From the NCBI GenBank assembly GCA_028713675.1, contig JAQTNV010000025.1, positions 1 to 48,857 on the forward strand: 48,857 nucleotides of DNA, given 5' to 3'. Of the stretch, positions 1 to 9,758 are shown one piece after another. Source of the stretch: a bacterium. Lineage in GTDB: Bacteria > Desulfobacterota > JAPLJL01. The number at the start of each line of letters is the position of its first letter. Position 1 is the first letter of the stretch. Below the pieces are notes generated by a model that worked only from the letters and a program-made list of their open reading frames with translations, had not been told where the DNA came from and ran no database searches. Position numbers and translations under genes: made by a program.

Positions 1-1453
<1,453 letters not shown>

Positions 1454-1455
1454 TT

Positions 1456-1484
1456 ATAATATATTATATAAAGCGGGTTGTAAA
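1456..1484 (-). promoter_or_regulatory. Candidate sigma-70 promoter of gyrB
   Basis: On the minus strand TTTACA (1484-1479) is followed after 17 bases by TATTAT (1461-1456), about 33 bases before the gyrB ATG. The spacer between gyrB and its divergent neighbour is very AT-rich here, so overlapping TATAAT-like hexamers are also present and the exact -10 is uncertain. Confidence 0.35.
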
Positions 1485-1514
1485 GGGGGAAAATACAATT
1501 AAGAGTATGAGAGG

Positions 1515-3584
1515 GTGAGGGCAGCACAATATATGGTATCTAATTGCCATCCGCAGGTGGGGCCGTTAAAGACCATAAAAATCCTGGTTTACACGGCGCT
1601 TTTAATCGTTCCTCTGGTCTTTTTTCATCCCGCCTATAATTCCATTAAAGGGCTGATCCTGCTGTTCCTGGTTTTTCTCTGCGTCGCGGTTTTCGCGTTA
1701 AAAGGGCCGGCTTTTAGTCGCTCGGATGGCTTTAGGATTTTACCTTTCATTTTTTTCACGATGACCGGCTTGGTTTCGATCCTGGGCACTTCCTCCTGGC
1801 GGCAAGGGCTGGAGGCCTGTTCCCTGGAGTTCGCCTTCCTGGGGTTCTATTTGGCCGCCGGGCGGGTATTGGCGGAGCGCGACGCCGCGGACAAGGCGGC
1901 TTTCCTGGCCATCATCCCGGCGGGAATCGTGGCCGGGATCGGGATTTTGCAGTGGATTAGGGTTTTACCCGTGCCCCTGGACCGATACGGTCAGGAGGAT
2001 CTGTCCAGTCTCTTTGGACTTTCCAATTACGCCTCGGATTACCTGGCGGTAATTGCCCCGTTGGCTTTCTGGGGCTTGTTCCTGGGGAACAGAAAAAAAA
2101 TTCCGGCTTTGCTCGTAACCTTCCTGATCGTGGCATACGTGATTTTTTCCCAGAACCGGACCGCCTGGGTGGCCCTGGGACTTTCTTTCGCGGTCTGCGC
2201 GGTTATTTTCCTGTCCAAAGCGCTCTTCACCAGAAAAATTGCCTGGAAATGGTCTGATTCCCGGGTATGGGGAACCCTGGCGATTATCGCCGGCATTTTG
2301 CTGATAATCATTTTCACCCGGCCGGGCGCCGCGGTGGTTTCCCGGATCGGTTCGGTTTCGAATTTTCAGGAGGCCAGCATCGCTTACCGGCTGAATCTTT
2401 GGGAAGCCTGCCTGAAGCTGTTTCAGAAACACCCGGTCCGCGGGGTAGGGATCGGCGGACTGGAGAATTCCGTCCCGACGGTTTGGAACCGGGAACTTGA
2501 AAACATGGCGGTTTCCGCGGGACTGGCCACCCAGAAAGCCCACAATTATTATCTGCAGGTTTTGGCGGAAAGAGGCGTGCCGGGGGCGCTCGGACTCCTC
2601 TGGCTTTTGTTTTCAGTCGGATATTTTCTCTGGCGGAGATTTCGTTCCGCGGAAAACGCCGAAGAGTTTTTCTGGCTGCTGGGAATCGCGGGGGGACTTT
2701 TGGCCGGATTGATCGGTTCGGTTTTCGGCTTTGTCTTGCAGAGCCCGGCTTCGGGCATGGTCTTCTGGTTTTTGGCGGCTTTGCTTTCCAGCGGCCGGCC
2801 CTGCGGGGATGACCTCAAGCCCGGACTGTTTTCCCGGGTCCTGATCTGGGTTTTCGTTGCTTTCTGCGGTCTCCTGCTCTGGCAGTACACCCGTTACGTT
2901 GCCGGCGGGGCTTTCGAACTTAGGGGACTGGAGGCTGTGATCAGTGGTCAGAAGGATCAGGCCCTGCGCGAATATGACCGGGCCCTTCGCGCTTATCCCG
3001 ATCTGCCCATCAGCCTGGAACGCCGGGCCCAAATCCGTCTGGAATCAGGCGGGGATTTGGCCTTGGCGGCGACCGACCTGAAAAAATCGCTGGAAATCCT
3101 GCCCCGCCAGGTGGGGACCCGGGAATTGCTTTCCCAGGTTCTCGCCCGCCGAGGACAATACCCGGAGGCGGCCTCCGAGCTGGAACAGGCCCTGGGACTG
3201 TTGAAGTCTCCGGAACAGAGGGGGAGAATTCTTGCCCGCCTGACCGGATATTATCTGCTGGGAGGCGATCTTCCCCGGGCCATGGAGCGCGGGCGGGAAA
3301 CCGTGGAATTAAACCCGGATGATCCGGCCGGGCAATTTTACTTTGGACTGGCAAACCTTTTTTCCGGGCGGTTAGAGCCGGCCCGGGCGGGGCTCTTGGC
3401 CGCCGTCCGGCTGGAACCCAACTCGGCCTGGTCGTGGTATTATCTGGGGTCGCTTTATTTTCAATCCGGCCAGGAAGAAGAGGGGAGAAAGGCCTGGCAG
3501 AGGTCCCAGGCCCTCGATTCCGGGATGAAAAAATACCTGGATCGTAACCATCCCCGGACCCCGGACTGGTTGCATCTGAAATAA
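1515..3584 (+). CDS. O-antigen ligase-like polytopic membrane protein with C-terminal TPR domain
   Basis: Likely inner-membrane protein of the O-antigen ligase/polymerase superfamily (Wzy_C type), which joins or polymerises surface polysaccharide. Residues 20 to about 450 contain roughly ten hydrophobic segments. A long periplasmic loop follows residue 260 and carries NLWEACLKLFQKHPVRGVGIGG and AHNYYLQVLAERG; such G-N/H loop motifs are typical of the family. Residues about 470-680 are soluble TPR repeats (for example DQALREYDRALRAYPDLP and PNSAWSWYYLGSLYFQSG). The fusion of ligase core and TPR is common in delta-type bacteria. The start is uncertain: GTG at 1515 or ATG at 1533, with no clear Shine-Dalgarno sequence. 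No polysaccharide cluster surrounds it, so the substrate is unknown. Confidence 0.75.
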   Translation: MRAAQYMVSNCHPQVGPLKTIKILVYTALLIVPLVFFHPAYNSIKGLILLFLVFLCVAVFALKGPAFSRSDGFRILPFIFFTMTGLVSILGTSSWRQGLEACSLEFAFLGFYLAAGRVLAERDAADKAAFLAIIPAGIVAGIGILQWIRVLPVPLDRYGQEDLSSLFGLSNYASDYLAVIAPLAFWGLFLGNRKKIPALLVTFLIVAYVIFSQNRTAWVALGLSFAVCAVIFLSKALFTRKIAWKWSDSRVWGTLAIIAGILLIIIFTRPGAAVVSRIGSVSNFQEASIAYRLNLWEACLKLFQKHPVRGVGIGGLENSVPTVWNRELENMAVSAGLATQKAHNYYLQVLAERGVPGALGLLWLLFSVGYFLWRRFRSAENAEEFFWLLGIAGGLLAGLIGSVFGFVLQSPASGMVFWFLAALLSSGRPCGDDLKPGLFSRVLIWVFVAFCGLLLWQYTRYVAGGAFELRGLEAVISGQKDQALREYDRALRAYPDLPISLERRAQIRLESGGDLALAATDLKKSLEILPRQVGTRELLSQVLARRGQYPEAASELEQALGLLKSPEQRGRILARLTGYYLLGGDLPRAMERGRETVELNPDDPAGQFYFGLANLFSGRLEPARAGLLAAVRLEPNSAWSWYYLGSLYFQSGQEEEGRKAWQRSQALDSGMKKYLDRNHPRTPDWLHLK

Positions 3585-3606
3585 GCCGGATCGGGAATAT
3601 CTCAGG

Positions 3607-3690
3607 CACGGATCAACACGGATTAGATATTTAAAAAATTAAATTTTCCATCTGCCGGTTTGGTATCCGTGGCTATCCGTGAAATCCGTG
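3607..3690. repeat. Inverted array of ATCCGTG words
   Basis: Just downstream of the 1515-3584 gene. The left half has two CACGGAT units (3607-3626). After an AT-rich centre the right half has three ATCCGTG units (3664-3690), the exact reverse complement. The two halves could fold into a long cruciform. A second copy of this architecture lies at 6454-6540. Confidence 0.75.
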
Positions 3691-3784
3691 TCAAAAATAT
3701 TCTCCGGATCGATTCGGGAATTGCTGAGAATCCGGGGAAGGTTATGCCCGGGTTGAAGGGCGGCAGGGGACTTAAGCGATATTT

Positions 3785-3813
3785 TTGAAAATATTAATGT
3801 TTAGGCTTAGTAT
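3785..3813 (+). promoter_or_regulatory. Candidate promoter of the receiver-DUF4388-TPR gene
   Basis: TTGAAA (3785-3790), 17 bases, then TAGTAT (3808-3813), about 35 bases before the ATG at 3849. The match to the sigma-70 consensus is moderate. A TATACT hexamer also lies a few bases downstream. Confidence 0.3.
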
Positions 3814-3848
3814 TGTATACTACAGCTGATGGCTAACAGATAATACTT

Positions 3849-6431
3849 ATGCCCAGGAATAAAGTCCTTCTAGTTGATAATGAAGTAGAAAATCTGCGGC
3901 TCTACGAGATCAGTTTCCGTCGGGCGGGGTTTATCCCTACTATCGCTACCGATGGGGCGGATGCTTTGAAAAAGATCGAACTTTTTCAGCCCGACCTGAT
4001 CATCGCCGAGGTAAACCTTCCCAACATGGATGGCTACGAATTCTGCGCGGAAGTCAAAAACGATCCACGCTTCCGTTCCATTCCCTTCCTGTTCCTGACC
4101 AAGGAAAAATCGATTGAAAACAAGGTGATGGGCCTGGAATTGGGTGCCGATGACTACCTGGTCAAACCGATTTTCATCAAGGAGCTGATTACCCGGGCCA
4201 AAATGCTGGTAGACCGCCGGGACAAGGATGGCATGCGGGGCAGCGGAGAACAGAAGAGCCTGAGCGGGGTTCTGGGGGAGATGGAAATCGTGGACCTCAT
4301 CCAAATCATGGAAATGGGGGTCAAAAGCGGAATCATCAACCTGGTTTTTGAAGGAGGAGAGGAAGGGAAAATCTATTTTCGCCGGGGGAAAATCATCAGA
4401 ATCCAGTTCATGGATTTTGAAGGCATCAAGGCTTTCTTCCGGATCTTGAACCGCTCCCGGGGCAGTTTCAACGTGGATTTCGTCGAACCGGAGGTGGAAG
4501 AAAACCTGGAGATGACGACCCACGAGATCGTGATGGAGGGGATGCGCTGTATCGACGAGTGGCGTGGAATCAGCGAAGGAATGCCCCCGCTAGATTCGGT
4601 GCTGGCGGTAAATTCCGACATGATCCTGGGAACGGACCCGGACGAGGAGGTCCTGAGCGGCGCCAGCAACATCCTCGGTGAATTTGACGGAAAGCGGACC
4701 ATCTGGCAGGTGATCGACCGGGTCAGCGAAAGCGACCTCGAAAATTTAAAAAAGATCTCCCACCTCTATTTTGAAGGGTATCTCATCCCGGTCGCCAAAA
4801 TCGAAAAAGAAGAAAAACCCGCAGAACCGGTATCCGAAGATATTCCCGCCCCGGCCGAGCCCGAACCGGTACCGGTGGAGGCGGGGGCGGAGCCCACGGC
4901 GGATTACGACATTGAACATATTTTTCTAGACGAGGTCCCGGTCCCAACCGTTTCGGACTCAGCCGGCAAGGCCGCTGACGCGGCCGTTATTTCCGGTCCG
5001 GCTCCCGCTTCCACCCCGACCAAAAAGCGCACCCTGGCCGAGATCGAAAAAGCCAGCCCGCCCAAGCCCAAAGCCGAGCCGGTTCCGGAAAAACCCGAAA
5101 AGCAGACGGAAATGGAGATCGAGGTGGACTTTTTTTCCGAAGGGGAAGAAGCCACCCAGCGCCTCGCTCCGGAAAAGCCCAAAGCGGTCCCGGTGGAGGC
5201 CGCTCCCGCGCCGAGCCCGGTGGAAACCAAGCTGGAATTTGAGGTCCCGGTCCCGGCGGCACCTTCGGTTCCGGAGCAGCCCCCGGCCGAGATAAAACCC
5301 GAAATCAAAGAAGAGGCCAAAGAAGCCGCCAAGCCGCGCCGGAAGCCCATTTCCGACGAGGAGATGTGGTTCCTTCCGCCGGAGGAAGCGGCTCAGGCCT
5401 CGGTGATTAAAAAGGCGGAACCTAAAGTGATCTCCGCCAAACTGGCCCCGGCGGCCAAGGCGGCCAAAGCCTCGCCCCCGCCGCCCGAGGTCAAGTCCGA
5501 GAAACCGCCGATCCCGGAAGCGGCTCCTCCCGAACCCGCGGCTCCCCCGAAGGCCAAGAAGGAACCTGCTCCGGTCCGCCGGGTTCAGCTTTCCCCCGCC
5601 TTGATCGCGGGGGGTGTGGCCGCAGTGATTGTTCTCGTGGCGGTATCGGTGCTGGTAATCTCGTTGGTAAAAAAGAACCGGATTCCCCGGGCCACGGCGC
5701 CGGTCCAGGTCGCCAAAGTTCAGGAAGAGCCGGCGCTGACCCCGCCACCCGAAAAGAAATCCGAAGGCGGCGAAACGGTCACGGTTCCCGCCCCGGGTAC
5801 GACGAAATCTCCCGCCCCGGCTCCGGAGAAACCTCCGAAGGAAATCCCGGCCGCCAAGCCCGCCGAGGAAAAACCGGCGGCCCCGATCCAAGCTGAGGCC
5901 GTCAAACCCAAGGAACCGGCAGCAGCCCCGGCCGAAAGTGCGGCCGTCCAGCCCAGGGAAAAACCGGCGGTCCCGACGCCGGCTCCGATCGCCGCCAAGC
6001 CCAAGCCGGAAACGAAACCCGCTCCGGTGAAACCCGCTCCGGCCGCCCGGCCCCAGGTTGCCGCCGTCCCGGCGGTCGTCCCTCCGGCGGCTTCCGCACC
6101 GGCGGCAAAAATCGATCCTGAAATGTCCAAGATGCATGTAATCAAGGGCAAGACTCTTTATCTGAAAGGGGACAAAAAAGGAGCCGTCGCCGAGTTCAGC
6201 CTGGCGGCCAGCCTGAACCCCCAAAGCCCGGAGGCCCAGTTTAATCTGGGGGTGGCTTTGCACGAGACCGGCCAGGTGGCCGAAGCCGTCAAGGCTTTGC
6301 AGACGGCGGTGGAATTAAATCCGCGTAATCCCGAGGCCTTCAGGATTCTTGGGATTCTTTATCAGAAACTGGGTGATCAGAAAAATTCCAGTGTCTGTTT
6401 CCAGAAATATTTAAGCTTGTTGAGCGAATAA
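3849..6431 (+). CDS. Pseudo-receiver / DUF4388 (PATAN) / transmembrane / TPR protein
   Basis: An 860-residue multidomain signalling protein. Residues 1-120 are a CheY-like receiver with VDNE at the acidic pocket, FLFLTKEK and LVKPI, but the phosphoacceptor position reads AEVNLP, with Glu54 in place of Asp. Residues about 135-240 match the DUF4388/PATAN fold (GEMEIVDLIQIMEMGVKSG, GKIYFRRGKII). Residues about 320-580 and 610-755 are low-complexity Pro/Ala/Lys/Glu linkers. One hydrophobic helix lies at about 582-606 (ALIAGGVAAVIVLVAVSVLV), and three TPRs end the protein (AQFNLGVALHETGQVAEAVK). A cytoplasmic receiver with TPRs outside the membrane is the simplest topology. Glu often mimics phospho-Asp, so the receiver may be locked or phosphorylation-independent (inference). 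No clear ribosome binding site precedes the ATG. Confidence 0.85.
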   Translation: MPRNKVLLVDNEVENLRLYEISFRRAGFIPTIATDGADALKKIELFQPDLIIAEVNLPNMDGYEFCAEVKNDPRFRSIPFLFLTKEKSIENKVMGLELGADDYLVKPIFIKELITRAKMLVDRRDKDGMRGSGEQKSLSGVLGEMEIVDLIQIMEMGVKSGIINLVFEGGEEGKIYFRRGKIIRIQFMDFEGIKAFFRILNRSRGSFNVDFVEPEVEENLEMTTHEIVMEGMRCIDEWRGISEGMPPLDSVLAVNSDMILGTDPDEEVLSGASNILGEFDGKRTIWQVIDRVSESDLENLKKISHLYFEGYLIPVAKIEKEEKPAEPVSEDIPAPAEPEPVPVEAGAEPTADYDIEHIFLDEVPVPTVSDSAGKAADAAVISGPAPASTPTKKRTLAEIEKASPPKPKAEPVPEKPEKQTEMEIEVDFFSEGEEATQRLAPEKPKAVPVEAAPAPSPVETKLEFEVPVPAAPSVPEQPPAEIKPEIKEEAKEAAKPRRKPISDEEMWFLPPEEAAQASVIKKAEPKVISAKLAPAAKAAKASPPPPEVKSEKPPIPEAAPPEPAAPPKAKKEPAPVRRVQLSPALIAGGVAAVIVLVAVSVLVISLVKKNRIPRATAPVQVAKVQEEPALTPPPEKKSEGGETVTVPAPGTTKSPAPAPEKPPKEIPAAKPAEEKPAAPIQAEAVKPKEPAAAPAESAAVQPREKPAVPTPAPIAAKPKPETKPAPVKPAPAARPQVAAVPAVVPPAASAPAAKIDPEMSKMHVIKGKTLYLKGDKKGAVAEFSLAASLNPQSPEAQFNLGVALHETGQVAEAVKALQTAVELNPRNPEAFRILGILYQKLGDQKNSSVCFQKYLSLLSE

Positions 6432-6453
6432 TAAAGGCAGAGCGGAATTTCAG

Positions 6454-6540
6454 ACACGGATTCTCACGGATTTTCACTGATTCATAAAATCATCAAATCT
6501 AAAACCTTAATAAATCCGCGGATATCCGTGGGATCCGTCG
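6454..6540. repeat. Second inverted ATCCGTG array, between convergent genes
   Basis: Left half: two CACGGATT units and a degenerate CACTGATT (6454-6482). Right half: ATCCGCGGAT, ATCCGTG and ATCCGTC (6513-6540). It is the same layout and word as 3607-3690 but more degenerate, and sits between the convergent 3' ends at 6431 and 6565. It may help transcription termination from both sides. I see no classical U-tract. Confidence 0.7.
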
Positions 6541-6564
6541 GTAAATTATTCTGAGTCCGGGGTC

Positions 6565-6942
6565 CTACCAGGCGATTCCGTCCACAAATTCCTTGATCTT
6601 CTCCACGATCTCTTCGGGTTCGTTTTTCTTGGAGATATAACCATCCGCCCCGGATTTTTTGACGAGGACCTTCAGATCCTCCTCATCAATGCTGGAAAAC
6701 AGGATGATCGGGGTGCTCGTGGTATGGTGGTCGCGCTTTAATACCTCGCAGATATGGTCGCCCTTGATTTCCGGCATCATGATGTCGGTGATGATAAGAT
6801 CGGGTTTGACCTTGATGATGGTCTGATCGAATTCCACCAGGTTGGTAGAGGTATAGACTTCAAAACCTTTCTGCTCCAGGCCCTCCTTGAGAATTTCCAG
6901 GGTAATTTCGCTGTCATCCATGAGCAGGATTTTTTTTGCCAT
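6565..6942 (-). CDS. Single-domain response regulator (CheY-like)
   Basis: A 125-residue stand-alone receiver. It has MDDS at the acidic pocket, phosphoacceptor Asp in IITDIMMP, Ser in ILFSSIDE at the usual Thr/Ser position, and Lys in YISKKNE. With no output domain, it probably acts by binding a partner such as a histidine kinase, motor or the neighbouring pseudo-receiver protein. The ATG at 6942 is chosen over a GTG at 6948 because AAAGGAG ends five bases before it. It converges on the 3849-6431 gene, with the repeat array at 6454-6540 between them. No histidine kinase is encoded in the window, so its phosphodonor is elsewhere. Confidence 0.9.
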   Translation of the reverse strand: MAKKILLMDDSEITLEILKEGLEQKGFEVYTSTNLVEFDQTIIKVKPDLIITDIMMPEIKGDHICEVLKRDHHTTSTPIILFSSIDEEDLKVLVKKSGADGYISKKNEPEEIVEKIKEFVDGIAW

Positions 6943-7137
6943 CGCCACTCCTTTAATAACTTTTCACTTTGAGAAGAATTTAATTGATTACACTGAGGCA
7001 GTCAAGACAAGGAAAACCCCGGCGCTGATTTTCGGCATTTTGGCAGATTTATATAGTTGCCGGTGATTTTTGAACCTAATCTTTAATCCGGTTAAATCCG
7101 GGTAATCGATGCAGAAATAATTTTGCGGGACCAGGAC

Positions 7138-7166
7138 TTGACCGAATTGAGCTAACATATTAATTT
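7138..7166 (+). promoter_or_regulatory. Candidate promoter of tRNA-Arg
   Basis: TTGACC (7138-7143), 17 bases, then TAATTT (7161-7166), which would start transcription about 20 bases before the tRNA. The -35 is good and the -10 weak. The rest of the 6943-7193 spacer shows only AT-rich sequence. Confidence 0.3.
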
Positions 7167-7193
7167 AATAGTAAAATTTCACTTGGCCTTAAA

Positions 7194-7266
7194 GCCCCTG
7201 TAGCTCAGTGGAGAGAGCAAAGGATTCCTAATCCTTGGGCCGCAGGTTCGATTCCTGTCAGGGGCA
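7194..7266 (+). tRNA. tRNA-Arg (anticodon CCT)
   Basis: Full cloverleaf: acceptor GCCCCTG (7194-7200) pairs with CAGGGGC (7259-7265). The D-arm has GCTC/GAGC, the anticodon stem AAGGA/TCCTT encloses TTCCTAA with anticodon CCT at 7227-7229, and the T-arm contains GGTTCGATTCC. It reads AGG codons. The discriminator is A and no CCA is encoded, unlike the tRNAs at 44623 and 44807. Confidence 0.96.
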
Positions 7267-7338
7267 TATGATGGTGTACGGTTTGAAAAGGCGGAAGCAT
7301 AAGCTGTCGAGGATCGGTTAAGCAAGGAGGCATTGGGC

Positions 7339-7653
7339 ATGATCAAGTCCGAATTGATTGCCAAGGTGGCGGAAAAATCGAAAGTCCGGCATCGGGAGGC
7401 GGCCCTGCTGGTCGAATCCATTTTCGGAGCGATGCGCGAGGCGATTCTGAACGGGGAGAGGATTGAACTGCGCGGGTTCGGCAGTTTCGCCAACCGCCAC
7501 TATACTTCTTATCAGGGGAGAAATCCCAAGACCGGGGCTTCCATCCAGGTTTCTCCCCGGAAGATCCCTTTTTTTAAAGTCGGAAAAGAACTGCGCGAGA
7601 AGATCAACAGCGGAACCGGCAAAAGCGGGTCCGGGTCATCACCGTCGCGCTGA
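7339..7653 (+). CDS. HU/IHF-family DNA-bending protein, IHF-beta-like
   Basis: Small nucleoid protein that bends DNA as a dimer. The 104 residues contain the family signature in the beta-arm region: GERIELRGFGSFANR, then GRNPKTG with the intercalating proline, then PFFKVGKELREKI. IELRGFGSF and the RHREAALLVESIF helix fit the IHF-beta subgroup better than HU, though one sequence cannot exclude a homodimeric HU-like role. The ATG at 7339 has AAGGAGG eight bases upstream; a TTG at 7333 would be too close to it. The C-terminal tail (SGTGKSGSGSSPSR) is an unstructured extension. It lies 72 bases after tRNA-Arg and 37 bases before a PilZ gene. Confidence 0.9.
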   Translation: MIKSELIAKVAEKSKVRHREAALLVESIFGAMREAILNGERIELRGFGSFANRHYTSYQGRNPKTGASIQVSPRKIPFFKVGKELREKINSGTGKSGSGSSPSR

Positions 7654-7690
7654 TCCTTGTCTGCCGTTATTTACCCAGGAATCAAGCCGC

Positions 7691-8263
7691 ATGCCGGTCA
7701 CCCATCATAAACCGGTTAAAGATCTCCGGAATTTTCAGCGAGCCACCCTGAAAGTCGCGATCGAGTTCGGGCTTTCCTTGTTCGAACCGGGCAAAAAACC
7801 CAGGAAAAATTCCGAACCCGAAAGCGAAAGGAAACGCAAGGGAATCACCGCCATGATCGGCTGCGGGGGGATTTTCATCCAGACCGAGGATTTTCTGCCG
7901 GCGGGGAGCGAAATCTGGATGAAATTCAAACTGCCCGAAGAAAAGCATATTATCCAAGCCGAGGGAAACGTGGTCTGGGTCATCGCCAAGCCCAACACCA
8001 ATAAACGCTATCCCCAGCCGGGGATGGGGGTAAAATTCATCCGGCTGGATGAACCCTCCCTCCGGATCATCGATGCCTACGTGACCCAGAAGAACCGGAT
8101 CTTCCGCGAGCTGAAGTTCCTGATGTCCCAGGAAACCCCGCCGATGAAAAAGGTCAACGAGCTTCTGACCTCGACCTACATCCGGGATTACCGCAGCCTG
8201 GATGACCTCCGGAAACAGATCGCCTGGGAGATGGCTTCCTTCCGCTTCAGCCGAACCAACTGA
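7691..8263 (+). CDS. PilZ-like domain protein with degenerate second motif
   Basis: A 190-residue cytoplasmic protein resembling the PilZ subgroup common in myxobacteria (TIGR02266 type). The first c-di-GMP motif RxxxR is present as RNFQR (residues 13-17). At the second site the expected [D/N]xSxxG reads MIGCGG, so the Asn and Ser are lost. The beta-barrel continues with GIFIQTEDFLPAGSEIWMKF and ends with GMGVKFIRLDEPS. An alpha-helical C-terminal extension of about 60 residues follows. The ATG at 7691 is chosen because the longer reading frame from 7463 overlaps the IHF-like gene and lacks a start signal. The stop codon abuts the ATG of the M50 peptidase, suggesting translational coupling. 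Confidence 0.8.
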   Translation: MPVTHHKPVKDLRNFQRATLKVAIEFGLSLFEPGKKPRKNSEPESERKRKGITAMIGCGGIFIQTEDFLPAGSEIWMKFKLPEEKHIIQAEGNVVWVIAKPNTNKRYPQPGMGVKFIRLDEPSLRIIDAYVTQKNRIFRELKFLMSQETPPMKKVNELLTSTYIRDYRSLDDLRKQIAWEMASFRFSRTN

Positions 8264-9238
8264 ATGCAGACCAGCCTGAATCCGGAAAGCTCCGGGCCGG
8301 GAGGGGGGCCAGTTGTCCCGCCTCCGCCCCCGCAGAAATATCTTCTGAACCTGGTCCTTTTTATCCTGACTTTTTTCTCGACTTTGTATGCAGGGGCGAG
8401 CCTGGCCGGGATTGATTCTTTCCAGGAACCGGGTCGGCTATTTTCGGCCGGGGCTTCCTTTGCGGTTCCCCTTATGGCTATTCTCTTGACCCACGAATCA
8501 GGCCATTATTTTTTTTCTCGTTTTCACAAGGTCGAGGCAAGTCTTCCTTATTTTATTCCCGCCCCAATTGGTTTCGGAACGTTTGGGGCGATTATCCGAA
8601 TGAATGCTCCGATCCAAGACCGCCGAGCTCTGTTGGACATCGGGACCGCCGGGCCCCTGGCGGGATTCCTGGTTTCCATTCCGGCGGTAATCATCGGATT
8701 CAAGTTTGCGCAGGTCGTTCCTTCCGGATCTTTCGAAGGTATTAACCTAGGAAACTCTCTGGCTTTTGCGGGGCTGGAAAAGATCTTCATGGGCAACTTG
8801 GCAGAAGGCCAGGAGATATTGATCCATCCAATCGGTTTTGCTGGATGGATAGGTCTTTTTATTACCACTTTGAATTTAATCCCTTACGGTCAACTTGATG
8901 GTGGCCATATTATCTATGCACTTTTAGGTGAAAAAAATCACCAGCTTATCGGGAAAATTATTGTCCCCGTTTTATTTGCTATGGGATTTTTGGGTTTGTT
9001 AGGTTCGATTGAATATTATTTTGAGAATTTTGATATATATTTTAACTTAGGATTAAAGCAATTTTCCGGGTTTATTACTTGGTTTTTTTGGTTTCTCCTT
9101 CTTAAAATAATGGGTTCCAATCACCCGCCCGTGGAAGAGGCGCGGGTGGAGCTTTCGACCGGGCGAAAAATTCTCGGCTGGGCCACCATGTTTATTTTCC
9201 TGCTGACTTTTATCCCGGCCCCTTTTCAGATGAAGTAA
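8264..9238 (+). CDS. Site-2-protease-like M50 family membrane metallopeptidase
   Basis: Polytopic intramembrane zinc protease, 324 residues. HESGH at residues 77-81 lies inside a hydrophobic helix and gives the HExxH zinc ligands and catalytic Glu; the third ligand is Asp212 in QLDGGH. A conserved GPLAGF segment lies between them, and about six to eight membrane segments are visible. There is no PDZ domain, so it belongs to the short soluble-loop-poor group rather than the RseP type. The N-terminus is a Pro-rich cytoplasmic tail. Such enzymes release membrane-bound factors by cleaving inside the bilayer. It directly follows the PilZ-like gene with no gap and precedes a second PilZ gene, so a link to c-di-GMP signalling is possible but unproven. 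Confidence 0.88.
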   Translation: MQTSLNPESSGPGGGPVVPPPPPQKYLLNLVLFILTFFSTLYAGASLAGIDSFQEPGRLFSAGASFAVPLMAILLTHESGHYFFSRFHKVEASLPYFIPAPIGFGTFGAIIRMNAPIQDRRALLDIGTAGPLAGFLVSIPAVIIGFKFAQVVPSGSFEGINLGNSLAFAGLEKIFMGNLAEGQEILIHPIGFAGWIGLFITTLNLIPYGQLDGGHIIYALLGEKNHQLIGKIIVPVLFAMGFLGLLGSIEYYFENFDIYFNLGLKQFSGFITWFFWFLLLKIMGSNHPPVEEARVELSTGRKILGWATMFIFLLTFIPAPFQMK

Positions 9239-9326
9239 GGGAAGTGGTTTGGTTTTTCCGGACAGGATAAAGTCACGCGGTCGAAATTAAGTTTTGTCGA
9301 ATCCGAAAAACGGGTAATATATAACA

Positions 9327-9758
9327 ATGAATCAGAAAAGCGGGGAATCAAAAAAAGAAATCCTGGGAGACCGGAGAATCCATCCCCGGATTCCCATGCG
9401 TTTGAGCGTGAAATACTCCAGCGCCAAGGAATTTTTCGTGGATTATTCCAACAACATCAGCGTCGGGGGAATATTTATCCGGACGCTGGAGCCGGCCGAG
9501 TTCGGAACCAAGGTTTTGATTGAGTTTACCCTCCCGGAAATTCCTCGGAAGGTCAAGGGCCTGGGGGAGGTGGTCCGGGTGGTCCGCGCCGGAAGTTCCG
9601 AAAGGGATCCCGCCGGGATGGGGATCAAGTTCCTGAAGTTTGACCCGGGCAGCGAAGAACATATCCGTAAGTTCATTTCGGTCCAGGTGAAAAATCCGCC
9701 TCCGGCGGCAAAACCGGGAGCGCCATCCACTTCGGGGACGCAGGAGGAGGGAAAATAA
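9327..9758 (+). CDS. PilZ domain protein with intact c-di-GMP motifs
   Basis: A 143-residue c-di-GMP receptor candidate. RRIHPR supplies RxxxR near residue 18 and NISVGG matches [D/N]xSxxG, separated by the usual 20-25 residues. GMGIKFLKF closes the barrel. The C-terminal 25 residues are a disordered Pro/Ala tail. Its stop shares one base with the ATG of the downstream response regulator (TAATG), strong evidence of a two-gene unit. Compared with the PilZ-like protein at 7691, this one keeps both binding motifs, so the pair may be a sensor and a degenerate partner. Confidence 0.9.
   Translation: MNQKSGESKKEILGDRRIHPRIPMRLSVKYSSAKEFFVDYSNNISVGGIFIRTLEPAEFGTKVLIEFTLPEIPRKVKGLGEVVRVVRAGSSERDPAGMGIKFLKFDPGSEEHIRKFISVQVKNPPPAAKPGAPSTSGTQEEGK

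Noticed and set aside
3607-3690. ATCCGTG array as a CRISPR
   Set aside because: Units are 7 bases, inverted across the centre, with no regular spacers and no cas genes.
4959-6263. 434-codon minus-strand frame rich in Arg/Gly/Phe
   Set aside because: It is the antisense of the Pro/Ala/Lys-rich linker of the receiver-DUF4388 gene; GC-rich low-complexity coding avoids stops on both strands.
7463-7690. N-terminal extension of the first PilZ-like gene
   Set aside because: It would overlap the IHF-like gene in another frame; the ATG at 7691 gives a normal PilZ start.
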